A stretch of 64,000 bases of DNA from Tenacibaculum sp. 190524A02b (GCF_964036645.1 NZ_OZ038525.1:1411501-1475500), one strand, 5' to 3'; counted from the stretch's first letter, positions 54,469 to 63,895 are shown. Notes: a model not told the origin generated them from the sequence alone. Translations and numbers: made by a program.

Positions 54469-54503
54469 AAAACAAAACCACCCAAAAAGGTGGTTTTGTT
54501 TTT
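54468..54503. terminator. bidirectional terminator
   Basis: 15-base stem AAAAACAAAACCACC/GGTGGTTTTGTTTTT with loop CAAAAA, between convergent stop codons at 54468 and 54509. Confidence 0.92.
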
Positions 54504-54508
54504 ATTTA

Positions 54509-57500
54509 CTAGTTAACAACTATGTTTCCTATATGCAAAACATCTTCTTCTTTATCTAACTTAAAAAGCTTCACTTTTCTTTTTTCATTTTTCTTTCCAT
54601 AGTTTTCAAAAGTAGTAACTTTTAATATCGTTGGTCCAGATATTTTTTGCATAGTATCCGCGTAATAATCCACTTTTATTTGATAAGTTCCTTTTATAGC
54701 GTTTTTAATCATAAATGATTCAGGACCGTAACCTTCTGTTAAATCTTCAGACATTCTACCTCCTGTTTTTGTATTTTTATTTCCATAGTATGCCTTTTCT
54801 CCATTAGGATCAATAACCCATAAATCTAAATCTGTATCATTATGATTCCAATCTACTACCACACGTATATCTGGCGTTACTCTTTTAAAAAGGCCTTTCT
54901 GATATTTATTTAGTTTTAGTTTATCGGAATAGGTATTTACCAATCGTGTTAATTCTACAAAAGCTATAGCTTCAATTCCAAAAAAACGCTCATCTATGTC
55001 TTTGTGTAATAAATCTCCATTATAAATAGAAAATAATAAATTGAAACTTTTAGAATAGTCTCCTACAAATTCATATGCCAAAGCTAAATCTCTATATGAC
55101 TGTGGTTCTTCAGGTCTTAATTCTAAAATTTTTTCGTAAACACTTACTGCCAAATTATATTTTTTTAACGCTTCTAGTTTGTATGCCAATGCTTTTAGTA
55201 ACTCATAATTATCCAACTCTATTTCAACTAGATTAGTGAGCACCCTTACTCCAATTTCTTTTTCTCCTTTACCTATAAAAAAATCAGCTACATCGATAAA
55301 GAACATAGGACTGTTTGAAAAATTCTTTTTAATTCTTAAATACTTTTTATAAGCCTCTTTAATTGTTTTTTCATTGTTTAAAATAGTTAAGTAAGGCATG
55401 GTTGCATCCCAAGATTTTAACTCTATTACTTCTTCTATTTTTTCATTTAAATCTTCTATTTTATTTTTATTATTTTTTATTCCCTCTTTAGTTACCACTA
55501 TTACCACCCCATTTTTAGCTTCCGCTCCAAAAAGTTTTATTCCATCTTGTGCTTTTAATACCTCAACCTCAAAAACTTCATTTGATTTTAAAACACTTAA
55601 AGGATTCTTATCTGTTCTTTCTCCATCTAAAATATACATGGGATTCGTTTCCATCTTCACAACACTAACATTGGCATTACTTGCAGTCTCTTCTTTAGTA
55701 AGTTTTTTACTATCAACTTTAACTCCAGAAGTTACACTACTTAAAGCGTACGAAACACTATGTCTTTTCACTGTTGATGCATAAGCAGTCACTACTACTT
55801 CTTGTAATACGCTTTCATCATTTTTTAATTCAATATCTAGGTTATTGGTAGTGTTTCCTACAAGTACTTCTTTTGTTTCCATTCCTACAAAACTAAAAAC
55901 CAACTCACTTCCTTCAGCTACATTTATAGAAAAGTTCCCATCAAAATCTGTTTCAGTACCATTCATTGTTCCTTTTACAATTACAGCTACTCCTGGCAAA
56001 GGGCCATTTTCATCTTTTACCAGCCCATGTATTGTTTTTTTAGGCAAATCACTTTCATTTAACACTTCTACTTTTTCTACAAGCTGAGTTTCTTCTTCTT
56101 GTTTTATTATTTCTACTTCTTGATCTTTTATTTCCTCTTCTACATTTTCATTTTGCTCTAAAACTTGTGGTTGTATTTCTTCAATTGAATTCTCCACTGT
56201 AGTTTGTCTTCTATTCTCTTTTGCCTCTTTTATAACATAAGACGCATCATACCATTTTAAAATATCTTTGTAATTATCAATTAGTTCTTCTTTTCTGTCT
56301 TGGATATCTAAATCATTCTCTCTTTCCTTTTTTTCTTTTAAAAGTCTTTTATAAGCTTCTTTTAACTCTTCTGGTGGTGTGATTTCATACGTTACATAAT
56401 CTTCAACCCTATCTAAAACTAACATCGATGTATAATCCGTAATTAGATGATACTGTTTAGCTAATTCAATAATCTCTTTTTTATTCTGTTGTTTTGATTT
56501 ATTTAAATGTACTAATCTTTGTTTAGCCCATAGTCTTTTTACAATTGATGAATTAGATGTTTTTTTTATTAAAACTTCTTTTTCCTCTATTACTTTATCT
56601 TGATACCCTAGCAATAGTTTTATAGATGTTGGTCTTTTAAACCTTCCTGCAACTTCAATACCGTTATTAATAGTTACTTTTTCTTTAGGATAAATCTCAA
56701 AAGTTTTATTGTTTTCCTTAATACCCAATAACTGTAAACATTCTTTAGTCAATAATTCTGTAGCCTTATTAATTGGTAACTTATTCAGGTTTATATATGT
56801 TCCTCCAGAAGTTTCTGAAATTGTTTTTAAGTATTCATGATTTGCTGATAAAAGAGAATTTACTACATAAATAGTTTTTTTAGTTCCTTCAGTATTTTGT
56901 TGTCTTAAATTATGTAACCCATCAGAAAATAAGAGTATTTCTTTAGCATCAGTTTTTATATTTTTTAGCACCTCATTTAAATTTGTTCCTCCATCATACT
57001 CCTGCTTTTTAATCTTACTTTTTAACGCTATCCAGTTTCCATTTTTTATAAGGAAATTTTCTTTAGTATGAACTGTTGAACTAAACGTAATAAACTCAAT
57101 TGTTACATTCTCTAAATATTTTAAATACGCTTCTAAAAGTGCTATCTCCTTTTCTAAGTTTTTAAGCCTCATAGAGCCAGAAACATCCCATAAAATAGTT
57201 ATTTTTTTAGGCTTTTCCTTGCTTCTAAGCTTTCCTTTAAAAGGAATATACACATTAAAATAGTCTTTATACGTTGTTACTTTTTCTTTATTTTCTTTTC
57301 CAGAAATTACTAGCTTCAAAAGATCATCTATTCTTTTATTAGTGTTTTTTATTACTGCTATTTGTTTGGTTTCTTTTTCTGTAAAAATTATGTTTTCAAA
57401 CTTTTTATTTGTCAGTTTCAATTTATTAGTTAGATTCCCTTCAATAGTGAGACAAAAATCGAATTTGTTTAACTTTTCACTAAATTTTATTGGGAAGTTA

Positions 57501-57973
57501 TGTATTAAATCACCATTTAAATACGATAGTTTTTCTTCACAGGTTACTACAATTACTTTCTCTTTATTTGGTAAAATTGGATATACTCTAGCTTTATAAT
57601 TATTCCCATTTGTTTTTTCTAATAATGCGGGATCTATTTTTTGTCTAATCGTATTTTCATAAGCTACTCTGGCTAGCTCTTTCTCTACAACAACCGCATC
57701 TCTAAGCTTTCCGTTTAAACTCATTGCAAAACCTGAAACAGCCTGTCCTTCCCCTAAAGGAAACTGTAATTCTCCCTCTAAAAGCCTATCACTATTATTA
57801 AAAAAAGTTAATTTGTATTCTGTAGTTAATGTATTACCTACTATTTTAGCTTTTATAGCCACCTTAGATAGTTTTACGAACTCACCTCCTTCTTTTATAC
57901 TTAATTTTGGTATGTTTTGTGTAAATGTTTGTATACTTATCCACAAACAGTAAAAAGTAATAATTTTTTTCAT
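54509..57973 (-). CDS. VIT/VWA-domain protein with CarboxypepD_reg-like, TPR and DUF2135 parts
   Basis: An 1154-residue exported protein. Signal peptide (about 1-18); VIT domain (about 20-150: LEGELQFPLGEGQAVSGFAM, YENTIRQKIDPALLE); VWA domain with MIDAS motif DVSGSM (about 265) and GGTNLNEVL; a Glu/Gln-rich linker; a carboxypeptidase-D-regulatory-like domain (HGLVKDENGPLPGVAVIVKG, about 665-745) ending LQEVVVTAYAS, as in the junction to TonB plugs; a degenerate plug-like piece; TPR-like helices (YNLAVSVYEKILELRPEEPQ); and a DUF2135 beta domain at the C-terminus (DTDLDLWVIDPNGEKAYYG). Probably envelope-anchored protein binding. No operon partner. Confidence 0.88.
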   Translation of the reverse strand: MKKIITFYCLWISIQTFTQNIPKLSIKEGGEFVKLSKVAIKAKIVGNTLTTEYKLTFFNNSDRLLEGELQFPLGEGQAVSGFAMSLNGKLRDAVVVEKELARVAYENTIRQKIDPALLEKTNGNNYKARVYPILPNKEKVIVVTCEEKLSYLNGDLIHNFPIKFSEKLNKFDFCLTIEGNLTNKLKLTNKKFENIIFTEKETKQIAVIKNTNKRIDDLLKLVISGKENKEKVTTYKDYFNVYIPFKGKLRSKEKPKKITILWDVSGSMRLKNLEKEIALLEAYLKYLENVTIEFITFSSTVHTKENFLIKNGNWIALKSKIKKQEYDGGTNLNEVLKNIKTDAKEILLFSDGLHNLRQQNTEGTKKTIYVVNSLLSANHEYLKTISETSGGTYINLNKLPINKATELLTKECLQLLGIKENNKTFEIYPKEKVTINNGIEVAGRFKRPTSIKLLLGYQDKVIEEKEVLIKKTSNSSIVKRLWAKQRLVHLNKSKQQNKKEIIELAKQYHLITDYTSMLVLDRVEDYVTYEITPPEELKEAYKRLLKEKKERENDLDIQDRKEELIDNYKDILKWYDASYVIKEAKENRRQTTVENSIEEIQPQVLEQNENVEEEIKDQEVEIIKQEEETQLVEKVEVLNESDLPKKTIHGLVKDENGPLPGVAVIVKGTMNGTETDFDGNFSINVAEGSELVFSFVGMETKEVLVGNTTNNLDIELKNDESVLQEVVVTAYASTVKRHSVSYALSSVTSGVKVDSKKLTKEETASNANVSVVKMETNPMYILDGERTDKNPLSVLKSNEVFEVEVLKAQDGIKLFGAEAKNGVVIVVTKEGIKNNKNKIEDLNEKIEEVIELKSWDATMPYLTILNNEKTIKEAYKKYLRIKKNFSNSPMFFIDVADFFIGKGEKEIGVRVLTNLVEIELDNYELLKALAYKLEALKKYNLAVSVYEKILELRPEEPQSYRDLALAYEFVGDYSKSFNLLFSIYNGDLLHKDIDERFFGIEAIAFVELTRLVNTYSDKLKLNKYQKGLFKRVTPDIRVVVDWNHNDTDLDLWVIDPNGEKAYYGNKNTKTGGRMSEDLTEGYGPESFMIKNAIKGTYQIKVDYYADTMQKISGPTILKVTTFENYGKKNEKRKVKLFKLDKEEDVLHIGNIVVN

Positions 57974-58105
57974 TTTTAATAGTTTTTAGATTGCAGTAAA
58001 TGTAGCGTGGCGGATTACTTAAAAAAATGAAGAATTAGGGAACTATACCTTTTAATTAGTTTACATAGCTTATTTAATAAGTAAAACTAGATTGGATATA
58101 ATAAA

Positions 58106-58134
58106 AAAAACCGAAACGTAATGTTTCGGTTTTT
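58106..58134 (-). terminator. terminator of the tRNA-Gly cluster
   Basis: Stem AAAAACCGAAAC/GTTTCGGTTTTT, loop GTAAT, one base beyond the 3' end of the last tRNA, with a T-run on the minus strand. Confidence 0.92.
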
Positions 58135-58135
58135 G

Positions 58136-58208
58136 AGCGAGAGACCGGGTTCGAACCGGCGACATTCAGCTTGGAAGGCTGACGCTCTACCAACTGAGCT
58201 ACTCTCGC
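58136..58208 (-). tRNA. tRNA-Gly (anticodon TCC), third in transcript
   Basis: 73 bases. Acceptor stem GCGAGAG/CTCTCGC, D arm GCTC-AGTTGGTA-GAGC, anticodon loop CTTCCAA, T loop TTCGAAC, discriminator T, CCA not encoded. It differs from its two neighbours by one compensated acceptor pair (A-T instead of G-C). Confidence 0.95.
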
Positions 58209-58250
58209 GGGTAAAGACTTTTGCAAATGTTTATTTTTTATTAAAAATTG

Positions 58251-58323
58251 AGCGGGAGACCGGGTTCGAACCGGCGACATTCAGCTTGGAAGGCTGACGC
58301 TCTACCAACTGAGCTACTCCCGC
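58251..58323 (-). tRNA. tRNA-Gly (anticodon TCC), second in transcript
   Basis: 73 bases, acceptor stem GCGGGAG/CTCCCGC, otherwise identical to the neighbouring copies. Spacers to both are about 42 bases and nearly identical. Confidence 0.95.
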
Positions 58324-58366
58324 GGGTAAAGACTTTTGCAAATGTTTGCTTTTTATTAAAAATTTG

Positions 58367-58439
58367 AGCGGGAGACCGGGTTCGAACCGGCGACATTCAG
58401 CTTGGAAGGCTGACGCTCTACCAACTGAGCTACTCCCGC
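58367..58439 (-). tRNA. tRNA-Gly (anticodon TCC), first in transcript
   Basis: 73 bases, same sequence as the middle copy. The three copies form one tandem minus-strand array ending in the hairpin at 58106-58134. Confidence 0.95.
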
Positions 58440-58489
58440 GATAAAGCGGTTGCAAATATAATACAGTTTCTAGAATCTACAAGGGTTTT

Positions 58490-58942
58490 TTAATAAAATT
58501 TTTCGCCCTCACGCATAACCTTCACAAAATGAAAGCCATAAATTTCAAATCCTTCATTGTAATAAAATTTATGCGATTTTCTGTTGCCTGTATAAGTGTT
58601 TAGCTCCATTGCTTCACATCCTTTTGACTTTGTATATTCATAAATCCAGTTAAAAAACTGTTTCCCAATATTTTTTCCTCGATAGCTTTCGTCAATTATT
58701 ACGTGATCTGGCTCTACACTTTTACCAACATAGTGCCTTGTGCTATACCAAAGCCCAGAAATACCTATTAATTTCTCCTCATCATATACACCAACACATT
58801 CATAGTTTGGGTAAGTAATCATCTCCTCTACCCGCTTTTCTAAAATATCATGCGGCGTTATAGTATTTATTACTTTTAATAATGGAAGTATTTGTTTAAT
58901 TTCTTTGTTAGGAATGGGTTTGTAGGTTAAGTTCATATTCAT
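58490..58942 (-). CDS. GNAT-family N-acetyltransferase
   Basis: A 150-residue acetyltransferase. Strand VGVYDEEKLIGISGLWY, then DHVIIDESYRGKNIGKQFFNWIYEYTK with the acetyl-CoA motif RGKNIGK, and GNRKSHKFYYNEGFEIYGFHFVK at the end. Start ATG 58942, or 58936 (MNLTYK). Substrate unknown. Lies upstream of the tRNA array on the same strand. Confidence 0.88.
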   Translation of the reverse strand: MNMNLTYKPIPNKEIKQILPLLKVINTITPHDILEKRVEEMITYPNYECVGVYDEEKLIGISGLWYSTRHYVGKSVEPDHVIIDESYRGKNIGKQFFNWIYEYTKSKGCEAMELNTYTGNRKSHKFYYNEGFEIYGFHFVKVMREGEKFY

Positions 58943-59033
58943 CAATAAATCATATTAGCTAGAACTAATAATAGTTAACAATAGTATTTTGCTTAATTTT
59001 GCGTGAAATTACTTTATTATCCTTGATTAAAAA

Positions 59034-59468
59034 ATGAAAAGTATTGTTAAAATAATTGAAACGGAGCTAACGTATCCTTTAAGAAAAGAAATTCTAAGGA
59101 AAAATATTGACTTACCTCATACTTTTCAGGGTGATTTTGATGAAGAAACCATTCATATAGGGGCTTATGTTAACGATAAACTTGTTGGAATTACTACCTT
59201 AATGCCTAGTACCAATAGCTTATTTGAGGACTCTCAATACCAATTAAGAGGCATGGCTACATCTACCAATGCTCGTGGCTTAGGTATTGGTAAAAAAATA
59301 CTTGAGTTTGCTTTTACAGTTCTAAAAGAGAAGAACATTACTACATTATGGTGCAATGCACGTGAAATTGCGGTTCCTTTTTATGAGAAATCAGGATTTA
59401 ATATTATGGGCGATTTATTTATGGTGGATAAAGTAGGTCCTCATTACGTGATGAGTATTCAACTTTAA
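59034..59468 (+). CDS. GNAT-family N-acetyltransferase (ElaA-like)
   Basis: A 144-residue acetyltransferase with the motif LRGMATSTNARGLGIGKKILEF and the ending LWCNAREIAVPFYEKSGFNIMGDLF. The PLRKEILRKN start and QLRGMATS block are like predicted acetyltransferases of the ElaA/COG2153 kind. Substrate unknown. Alone on the plus strand, ending 7 bases before a convergent gene. Confidence 0.88.
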   Translation: MKSIVKIIETELTYPLRKEILRKNIDLPHTFQGDFDEETIHIGAYVNDKLVGITTLMPSTNSLFEDSQYQLRGMATSTNARGLGIGKKILEFAFTVLKEKNITTLWCNAREIAVPFYEKSGFNIMGDLFMVDKVGPHYVMSIQL

Positions 59469-59474
59469 AAGCTT

Positions 59475-59687
59475 TTAAGATTCCCGTTGAGCTTTTAATT
59501 TTTTAATACCATCAAATAAAAACCAACTCGCAAATAACGCTCTAACTAATAAAAACACTAATTTACTTTCTGTTTGAAAGCTAAGTAATAATCGATAAGA
59601 TTCTCTTTCTTGTGATATCGCACTTATGGTGCCTATTATAATTACAATTCCAATAAATATATATAGGTAAGGAAGGATTTTGTTCAT
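59475..59687 (-). CDS. small two-helix membrane protein
   Basis: A 70-residue protein with hydrophobic helices at about 4-22 and 42-58 separated by a charged QERESYRLLLSFQTESK loop. Its ATG overlaps the stop codon of the transglycosylase gene by one base, so it is translationally coupled to it. Function unknown. Confidence 0.65.
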   Translation of the reverse strand: MNKILPYLYIFIGIVIIIGTISAISQERESYRLLLSFQTESKLVFLLVRALFASWFLFDGIKKLKAQRES

Positions 59688-60592
59688 TACTTTGAAGTAG
59701 GTATTTTTATTAAGTATTCTTTTCTTGATTTGTTATGTAAACGTGTTTCTCTTAACCAAGGATTTACTAGTTTTAACTCTTTATAAGATACTCCAAAGCT
59801 TTTTGCAAAATTTGGAATACTAGTAATGGCAGTATCTACAGCTACATTGTATGTTTTTGTTGGCTTGTATAAGTCTTCTTCCGAAAAAATAAATCCATAC
59901 TTGCTCGGATTGGCTATAATTTCCTTTAAGGCTAATATTCTAAAAACATAACGAGACGTTTCCATATTTAACAATAAATCATAATACGTTTCTGCTTTTT
60001 GCTCTTTCATTCTTTTTGAAATTCTACCATTACCCGCATTATATGCAGCTGTAGCTAAGGTCCAAGAACCAAATTTTTCTTTTGACTTTGTTAAATACCT
60101 TGCTGCCATTTTAGTTGCTTTTTCTAAATGATATCGTTCATCTACGTTACCATTTACTTCTAAACCGTATTCACGAGCTGTTCCTTTCATAAATTGCCAA
60201 AACCCTGCAGCTCCAGCATATGATTTTACATTCATAAAACCACTTTCGGCTAAAGCTAAATACTTAAAATCATCAGGAACTCCATAAGATTCTAATATTG
60301 GTTCGATAATAGGAAAGAATTTATGTGCTCTTTTAATTAATAACAATCCATTAGATTGCCAGTAAGTGTTAACTAACAACTCTCTATCCATTCTTTCTCT
60401 AATATCCGCTCTATCTAACGGAACTGGTTCTCCTGCTAACTCCATTTTCTCAGGAAGTTTTACTGCTTTTATTTCGTAATGCTCTGCTACGTTTTTTACT
60501 ACAGGTTCTTTATCTTTACTAATGGTATTCATTAATAAAGTTGCTAATGTTATAATGGTTGTTATTGATAAAAATCGTACTGCTTTATTCAT
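59687..60592 (-). CDS. lytic transglycosylase (SLT domain, MltD-like)
   Basis: Cleaves peptidoglycan glycan strands to 1,6-anhydro ends. 301 residues: N-terminal membrane anchor or signal (about 5-23), then an SLT domain with catalytic Glu in YLALAESGF, followed by SYAGAAGFWQFMKGTAREYGL, ATAAYNAGNGRI and ETSRYVFRILALK. The C-terminal TYNVAVDTAITSIPNFAKSFGVSYKELK...NPWL is a LysM-like glycan-binding end. Followed by a coupled small membrane protein and preceded by a hydrolase. Confidence 0.93.
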   Translation of the reverse strand: MNKAVRFLSITTIITLATLLMNTISKDKEPVVKNVAEHYEIKAVKLPEKMELAGEPVPLDRADIRERMDRELLVNTYWQSNGLLLIKRAHKFFPIIEPILESYGVPDDFKYLALAESGFMNVKSYAGAAGFWQFMKGTAREYGLEVNGNVDERYHLEKATKMAARYLTKSKEKFGSWTLATAAYNAGNGRISKRMKEQKAETYYDLLLNMETSRYVFRILALKEIIANPSKYGFIFSEEDLYKPTKTYNVAVDTAITSIPNFAKSFGVSYKELKLVNPWLRETRLHNKSRKEYLIKIPTSK

Positions 60593-60618
60593 ATCCTTCC
60601 TTCTTTACGGTTATCCTA

Positions 60619-61284
60619 CTAAGTTAGCAAAAAACATTCCGTTTCTAAAATTTTAGAAATGCTTTTTGCTTTATTAAGTATCATTATATGTGTTCCGTTT
60701 TCTACTAAAATGGTATCCTTTATATTCTTTATTGGAAATATCTCATCCTTATCTCCATGAATATGAACTACATTAGGTAAGTTTTCTTCTTGGTACCAAT
60801 GTAACACATTATAAATAGCCCAATGTAAATAATCTTTATCTCTTACAGATAAATAAATTTTATACAGCTCGGCTCTCTTTTTTAAATAGTCGTTAAAAAA
60901 GTACTGTTCATACTTTTCTATATTAGAAACTATGTTAGCTGGAAATAATTTGTACGCTTTAGTTACCTGTGCTAATTTTAATCGTTTAGGTAATTCTTTA
61001 TTACTTTTTATACTAGAAATGATAATTACTTTTCTGTAAGTGATGTGCTTGCTCATTTCTTGTACCATAACTCCTCCAAATGAAACTCCTACTAATATTG
61101 GATTTTCATGTTTTATGAAACTACACATTCTTTTTGCGTATTCTTGAATGGATTCATTTATAGATTTTGGTAAAATCCATTCTAAAAAATGCAATTCAAA
61201 GGTTTCTTCTGGTAAAGTAAGGTATTCAAATATTTTTGTATTGGCTGCTAAGCCTGGTACAAAATAAATAGGTATTTTAGGCAT
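60619..61284 (-). CDS. alpha/beta hydrolase
   Basis: A 221-residue cytoplasmic hydrolase: start PIYFVPGLAANTKIFEYL, nucleophile elbow GVSFGG (Ser about 86), and VVHIHGDKDEIFPI with acid Asp and a closing GTHIMIL with His. It is compact, without a long lid. Substrate unknown. 26 bases before the transglycosylase gene and 5 bases after the DUF6438-like gene. Confidence 0.85.
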   Translation of the reverse strand: MPKIPIYFVPGLAANTKIFEYLTLPEETFELHFLEWILPKSINESIQEYAKRMCSFIKHENPILVGVSFGGVMVQEMSKHITYRKVIIISSIKSNKELPKRLKLAQVTKAYKLFPANIVSNIEKYEQYFFNDYLKKRAELYKIYLSVRDKDYLHWAIYNVLHWYQEENLPNVVHIHGDKDEIFPIKNIKDTILVENGTHIMILNKAKSISKILETECFLLT

Positions 61285-61289
61285 TCTTC

Positions 61290-62027
61290 TTATTCTATGT
61301 ATTTTCTTTCTAATAACAGTCCTTCAACATACTCATGTACGTCTACTAATTCTGCTGGAATATTATTCCATAAACGAATTTGTATTTGTTTTTCTTTATA
61401 AGTTATATAGGTACTTGGTAAATCCATTACTCTTGGATTATCATATACATCATTAAAACTTTCAAAGTCTTTGCTTGATAGTTTTTTATTTAATTTTTCA
61501 AGTTCTTCTTTTGACAACTTAAAAGCACGTTTCCCTTTTTCCATAACAAACTGCTCTCCATTGTAAGCTACATTTCCATTTTTATCTATAGTTATCTCAT
61601 ATACTGGACATTCACCAAAACAGTTTGTTTTACGAATGCTAATCAATCTGTTTTTTTCTTTTTCTATAATTTCATTTAATTGTTTTTTACTGTTTTTACT
61701 TACTAAACGGAATTCACCTGTTTCTTGTAATCTTTTTTCCCAAAAATCTCTTTTATCTTCTGGCACTTTTACAACACCTATTTGAGTTGCTTTAGTATCA
61801 TAAGCTGTTTTACTCCAAGTTAATCCACTATTTTTGATTAGTGCCTTTACATCATTACTACTCTTGGCATTTTTTAACACTACTATTAATTCGTCCTTTG
61901 GGTCTTTAGGTTCTGCTACTTTTTCAGTTGTCGCTTTTGACGCTGCTTCAGGAGTTGCTTCTGTAGTTTTTTTAGGAGAACTACAATTTAATGCTAAAAT
62001 TAACATAGAGGATAGAAGGTATTTCAT
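61290..62027 (-). CDS. DUF6438-like lipoprotein
   Basis: A 245-residue lipoprotein (Cys15 in LALNCSS) with an Ala/Thr/Glu/Lys linker. The C-terminal region begins CFGECPVYEITIDKNGNVAYNG and continues with LPSTYITYKEKQIQIRL, a pattern I associate with DUF6438. The middle (KDELIVVLKNAKSSNDVKAL) may be a separate small domain. Function unknown. First gene of an operon with the hydrolase and transglycosylase. Confidence 0.7.
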   Translation of the reverse strand: MKYLLSSMLILALNCSSPKKTTEATPEAASKATTEKVAEPKDPKDELIVVLKNAKSSNDVKALIKNSGLTWSKTAYDTKATQIGVVKVPEDKRDFWEKRLQETGEFRLVSKNSKKQLNEIIEKEKNRLISIRKTNCFGECPVYEITIDKNGNVAYNGEQFVMEKGKRAFKLSKEELEKLNKKLSSKDFESFNDVYDNPRVMDLPSTYITYKEKQIQIRLWNNIPAELVDVHEYVEGLLLERKYIE

Positions 62028-62078
62028 AATGTGTTTTTAATTTTTTGTTGTTGATATAATAACAACATTAAAAGTACA

Positions 62079-62414
62079 TTATTTTTTATCGTTAAAAATA
62101 GATAAGTTAAATTTTTTATCGATTAACCAAATTGGTCCCCAAACAAACAAGGTAAAACTATTGATTATAGTAGTAATAACTACTCTTCGTATGCATAAAC
62201 AATATAAGATGTCTTTTAAACTTCTATTTTTACTCACTTCATTTACTCCAAAAAAATGAGCTACGGACTTAGGTTTTATACTCCTAATAACATCTATTCG
62301 ATCTTTAATTAAAATATATAGAAAAACTATCACTCCAATACCTATTAGACATTGGAAAATAGTTTCTATATTTTCTAAACTCAAAATATTACTTAAAAAA
62401 TTAACAAAAATCAA
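62079..62414 (-). CDS. hypothetical two-helix membrane protein
   Basis: A 111-residue protein with hydrophobic helices at about 20-36 and 78-97 and a basic connecting loop. No ATG is present in the frame; the only usual start is TTG 62414, 14 bases inside the end of mtaB, which would mean translational coupling. Not recognised; the overlap and unusual start make it less certain than its neighbours. Confidence 0.5.
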   Translation of the reverse strand: MIFVNFLSNILSLENIETIFQCLIGIGVIVFLYILIKDRIDVIRSIKPKSVAHFFGVNEVSKNRSLKDILYCLCIRRVVITTIINSFTLFVWGPIWLIDKKFNLSIFNDKK

Positions 62415-63717
62415 ACCTTACCAAACCGTCTTCATCAATAGTAGTTAAAGTTACTTGGTGTAATGTGTTTACTAACTCAGGATTCCAAGGTGTTTTTACT
62501 TTTAGATAGTTTTCTGTAAATCCGTGAATGTAACCTTCTTTATTCTCTCCTTCAAATAATACTGTTAAAGTATTTCCTAATTGACTTTCATAAAAAGCTC
62601 TTCTTTTCTTAACTGATAAGCCTCTTAGCATTTTGCTTCGTTTTGCTCGTACGTTTTTAGGAACTACTCCATCCATCTCTACCGCTTCAGTATTTGCTCT
62701 TTCTGAATAGGTAAATACATGTAGGTAAGAAATATTTAATTCACTTAAGTAGTTATAAGTTTCTAAAAACAACTCATCTGTTTCACCTGGAAACCCTACG
62801 ATTACATCTACTCCAATACAGGCATTAGGCATTACCTGCTTAATTTTTGTTACTCGATCTGTATAAACTCTACGCAAGTAACGTCTTTTCATTCTTTTTA
62901 ATAAGGTATCACTTCCAGATTGTAATGGGATATGAAAATGCGGAACAAAGGTGTTAGATTTTGATACAAAGTCAATGGTTTCGTCCTTTAATAAATTAGG
63001 CTCTATAGATGAAATTCGTAATCGGTGAATTCCTTCAACTTTATCTAAAGCCTGAACTAACTCTAAGAATGTATGCTCATGTTTTTTATTTCCAAACTCT
63101 CCTTTTCCATAGTCTCCAATATTAACGCCTGTTAATACAATTTCTTTAATTCCTTTTTCTGCAATTTCTTTCGCATTTTTTAAAACATTTTCTAAAGTAT
63201 CACTTCTAGAAATTCCTCTAGCTAAAGGAATGGTACAGTAGGTACATTTATAATCGCAACCATCTTGTACTTTTAAAAAAGCTCTTGTTCTGTCTCCTAT
63301 TGAATAGGAACCTACATAAAAATCAGCTTCTTCAATTTCACAAGAGTGTACTTCTCCTATTTCATTTTTTGTTAAATCGTTAATATAACTGGTAACATTG
63401 AACTTTTCTGTAGCTCCTAATACTAAATCTACCCCATCAACATTCGCTAATTCTTCAGGTTTTAACTGTGCATAACAACCCACTCCAATCACAAATGCTT
63501 CTTCATTTTGTTTTAAAGCCGATTTTACAATGGTTTTAAAACGTTTATCTGCATTTTCTGTTACGGAACACGTGTTTATTACATACACATCTGCTTTTTC
63601 TTCAAATTCAACACGTTCAAAACCTTCATTTACAAAGTTTCTGGCAATGGTTGATGTTTCTGAGAAATTTAATTTACATCCTAAGGTGTAAAAAGCTACT
63701 TTTTTATCTGCAATCAT
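62401..63717 (-). CDS. mtaB: tRNA (t6A37) methylthiotransferase MtaB
   Basis: Radical-SAM enzyme that adds a methylthio group to t6A37 in ANN-decoding tRNAs. 438 residues: N-terminal methylthiotransferase domain (YTLGCKLNFSETS, NTCSVTENAD, GCYAQ with three cluster-binding Cys), radical SAM motif CDYKCTYC, GVNIGDYG, and a C-terminal TRAM domain. The KLN-x-SE start distinguishes MtaB from MiaB and RimO. Length normal. Confidence 0.95.
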   Translation of the reverse strand: MIADKKVAFYTLGCKLNFSETSTIARNFVNEGFERVEFEEKADVYVINTCSVTENADKRFKTIVKSALKQNEEAFVIGVGCYAQLKPEELANVDGVDLVLGATEKFNVTSYINDLTKNEIGEVHSCEIEEADFYVGSYSIGDRTRAFLKVQDGCDYKCTYCTIPLARGISRSDTLENVLKNAKEIAEKGIKEIVLTGVNIGDYGKGEFGNKKHEHTFLELVQALDKVEGIHRLRISSIEPNLLKDETIDFVSKSNTFVPHFHIPLQSGSDTLLKRMKRRYLRRVYTDRVTKIKQVMPNACIGVDVIVGFPGETDELFLETYNYLSELNISYLHVFTYSERANTEAVEMDGVVPKNVRAKRSKMLRGLSVKKRRAFYESQLGNTLTVLFEGENKEGYIHGFTENYLKVKTPWNPELVNTLHQVTLTTIDEDGLVRFDFC

Positions 63718-63741
63718 TCTTTCCTAATATCCTTAAATAAA

Positions 63742-63790
63742 GAAGTGGTTTAAATTTTTTAGTTTCAACCGAAAAAGTTTAAATCACTTC
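63742..63790. repeat. inverted repeat upstream of mtaB
   Basis: GAAGTGGTTTAAA (63742-63754) pairs with TTTAAATCACTTC (63778-63790) with one G-T pair. It lies in the mtaB promoter region; a T-poor loop separates the arms. A second small hairpin TCTGTC/GACAGA is at 63854-63868. Confidence 0.6.
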
Positions 63791-63895
63791 AAAAAAATAA
63801 AAGCTTTTGGATAAGTCTTTATTTTTTTAGAAGTTCGTACCTATTACTGCTTTTCTGTCTACGACAGATTTTAAAAATGCAAAAGTACTTAATTT

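Noticed and set aside
55398..55784. Antisense open frame inside the VIT/VWA gene
   Set aside because: Shadow of the coding frame; composition (Ser/Thr/Phe-rich) is typical of antisense AT-rich genes.
58074..58455. Two short minus-strand frames with VAQLVERQPSKLNVAGSNPV
   Set aside because: This well-known artefact is the translation of tRNA genes; the region encodes three tRNA-Gly.
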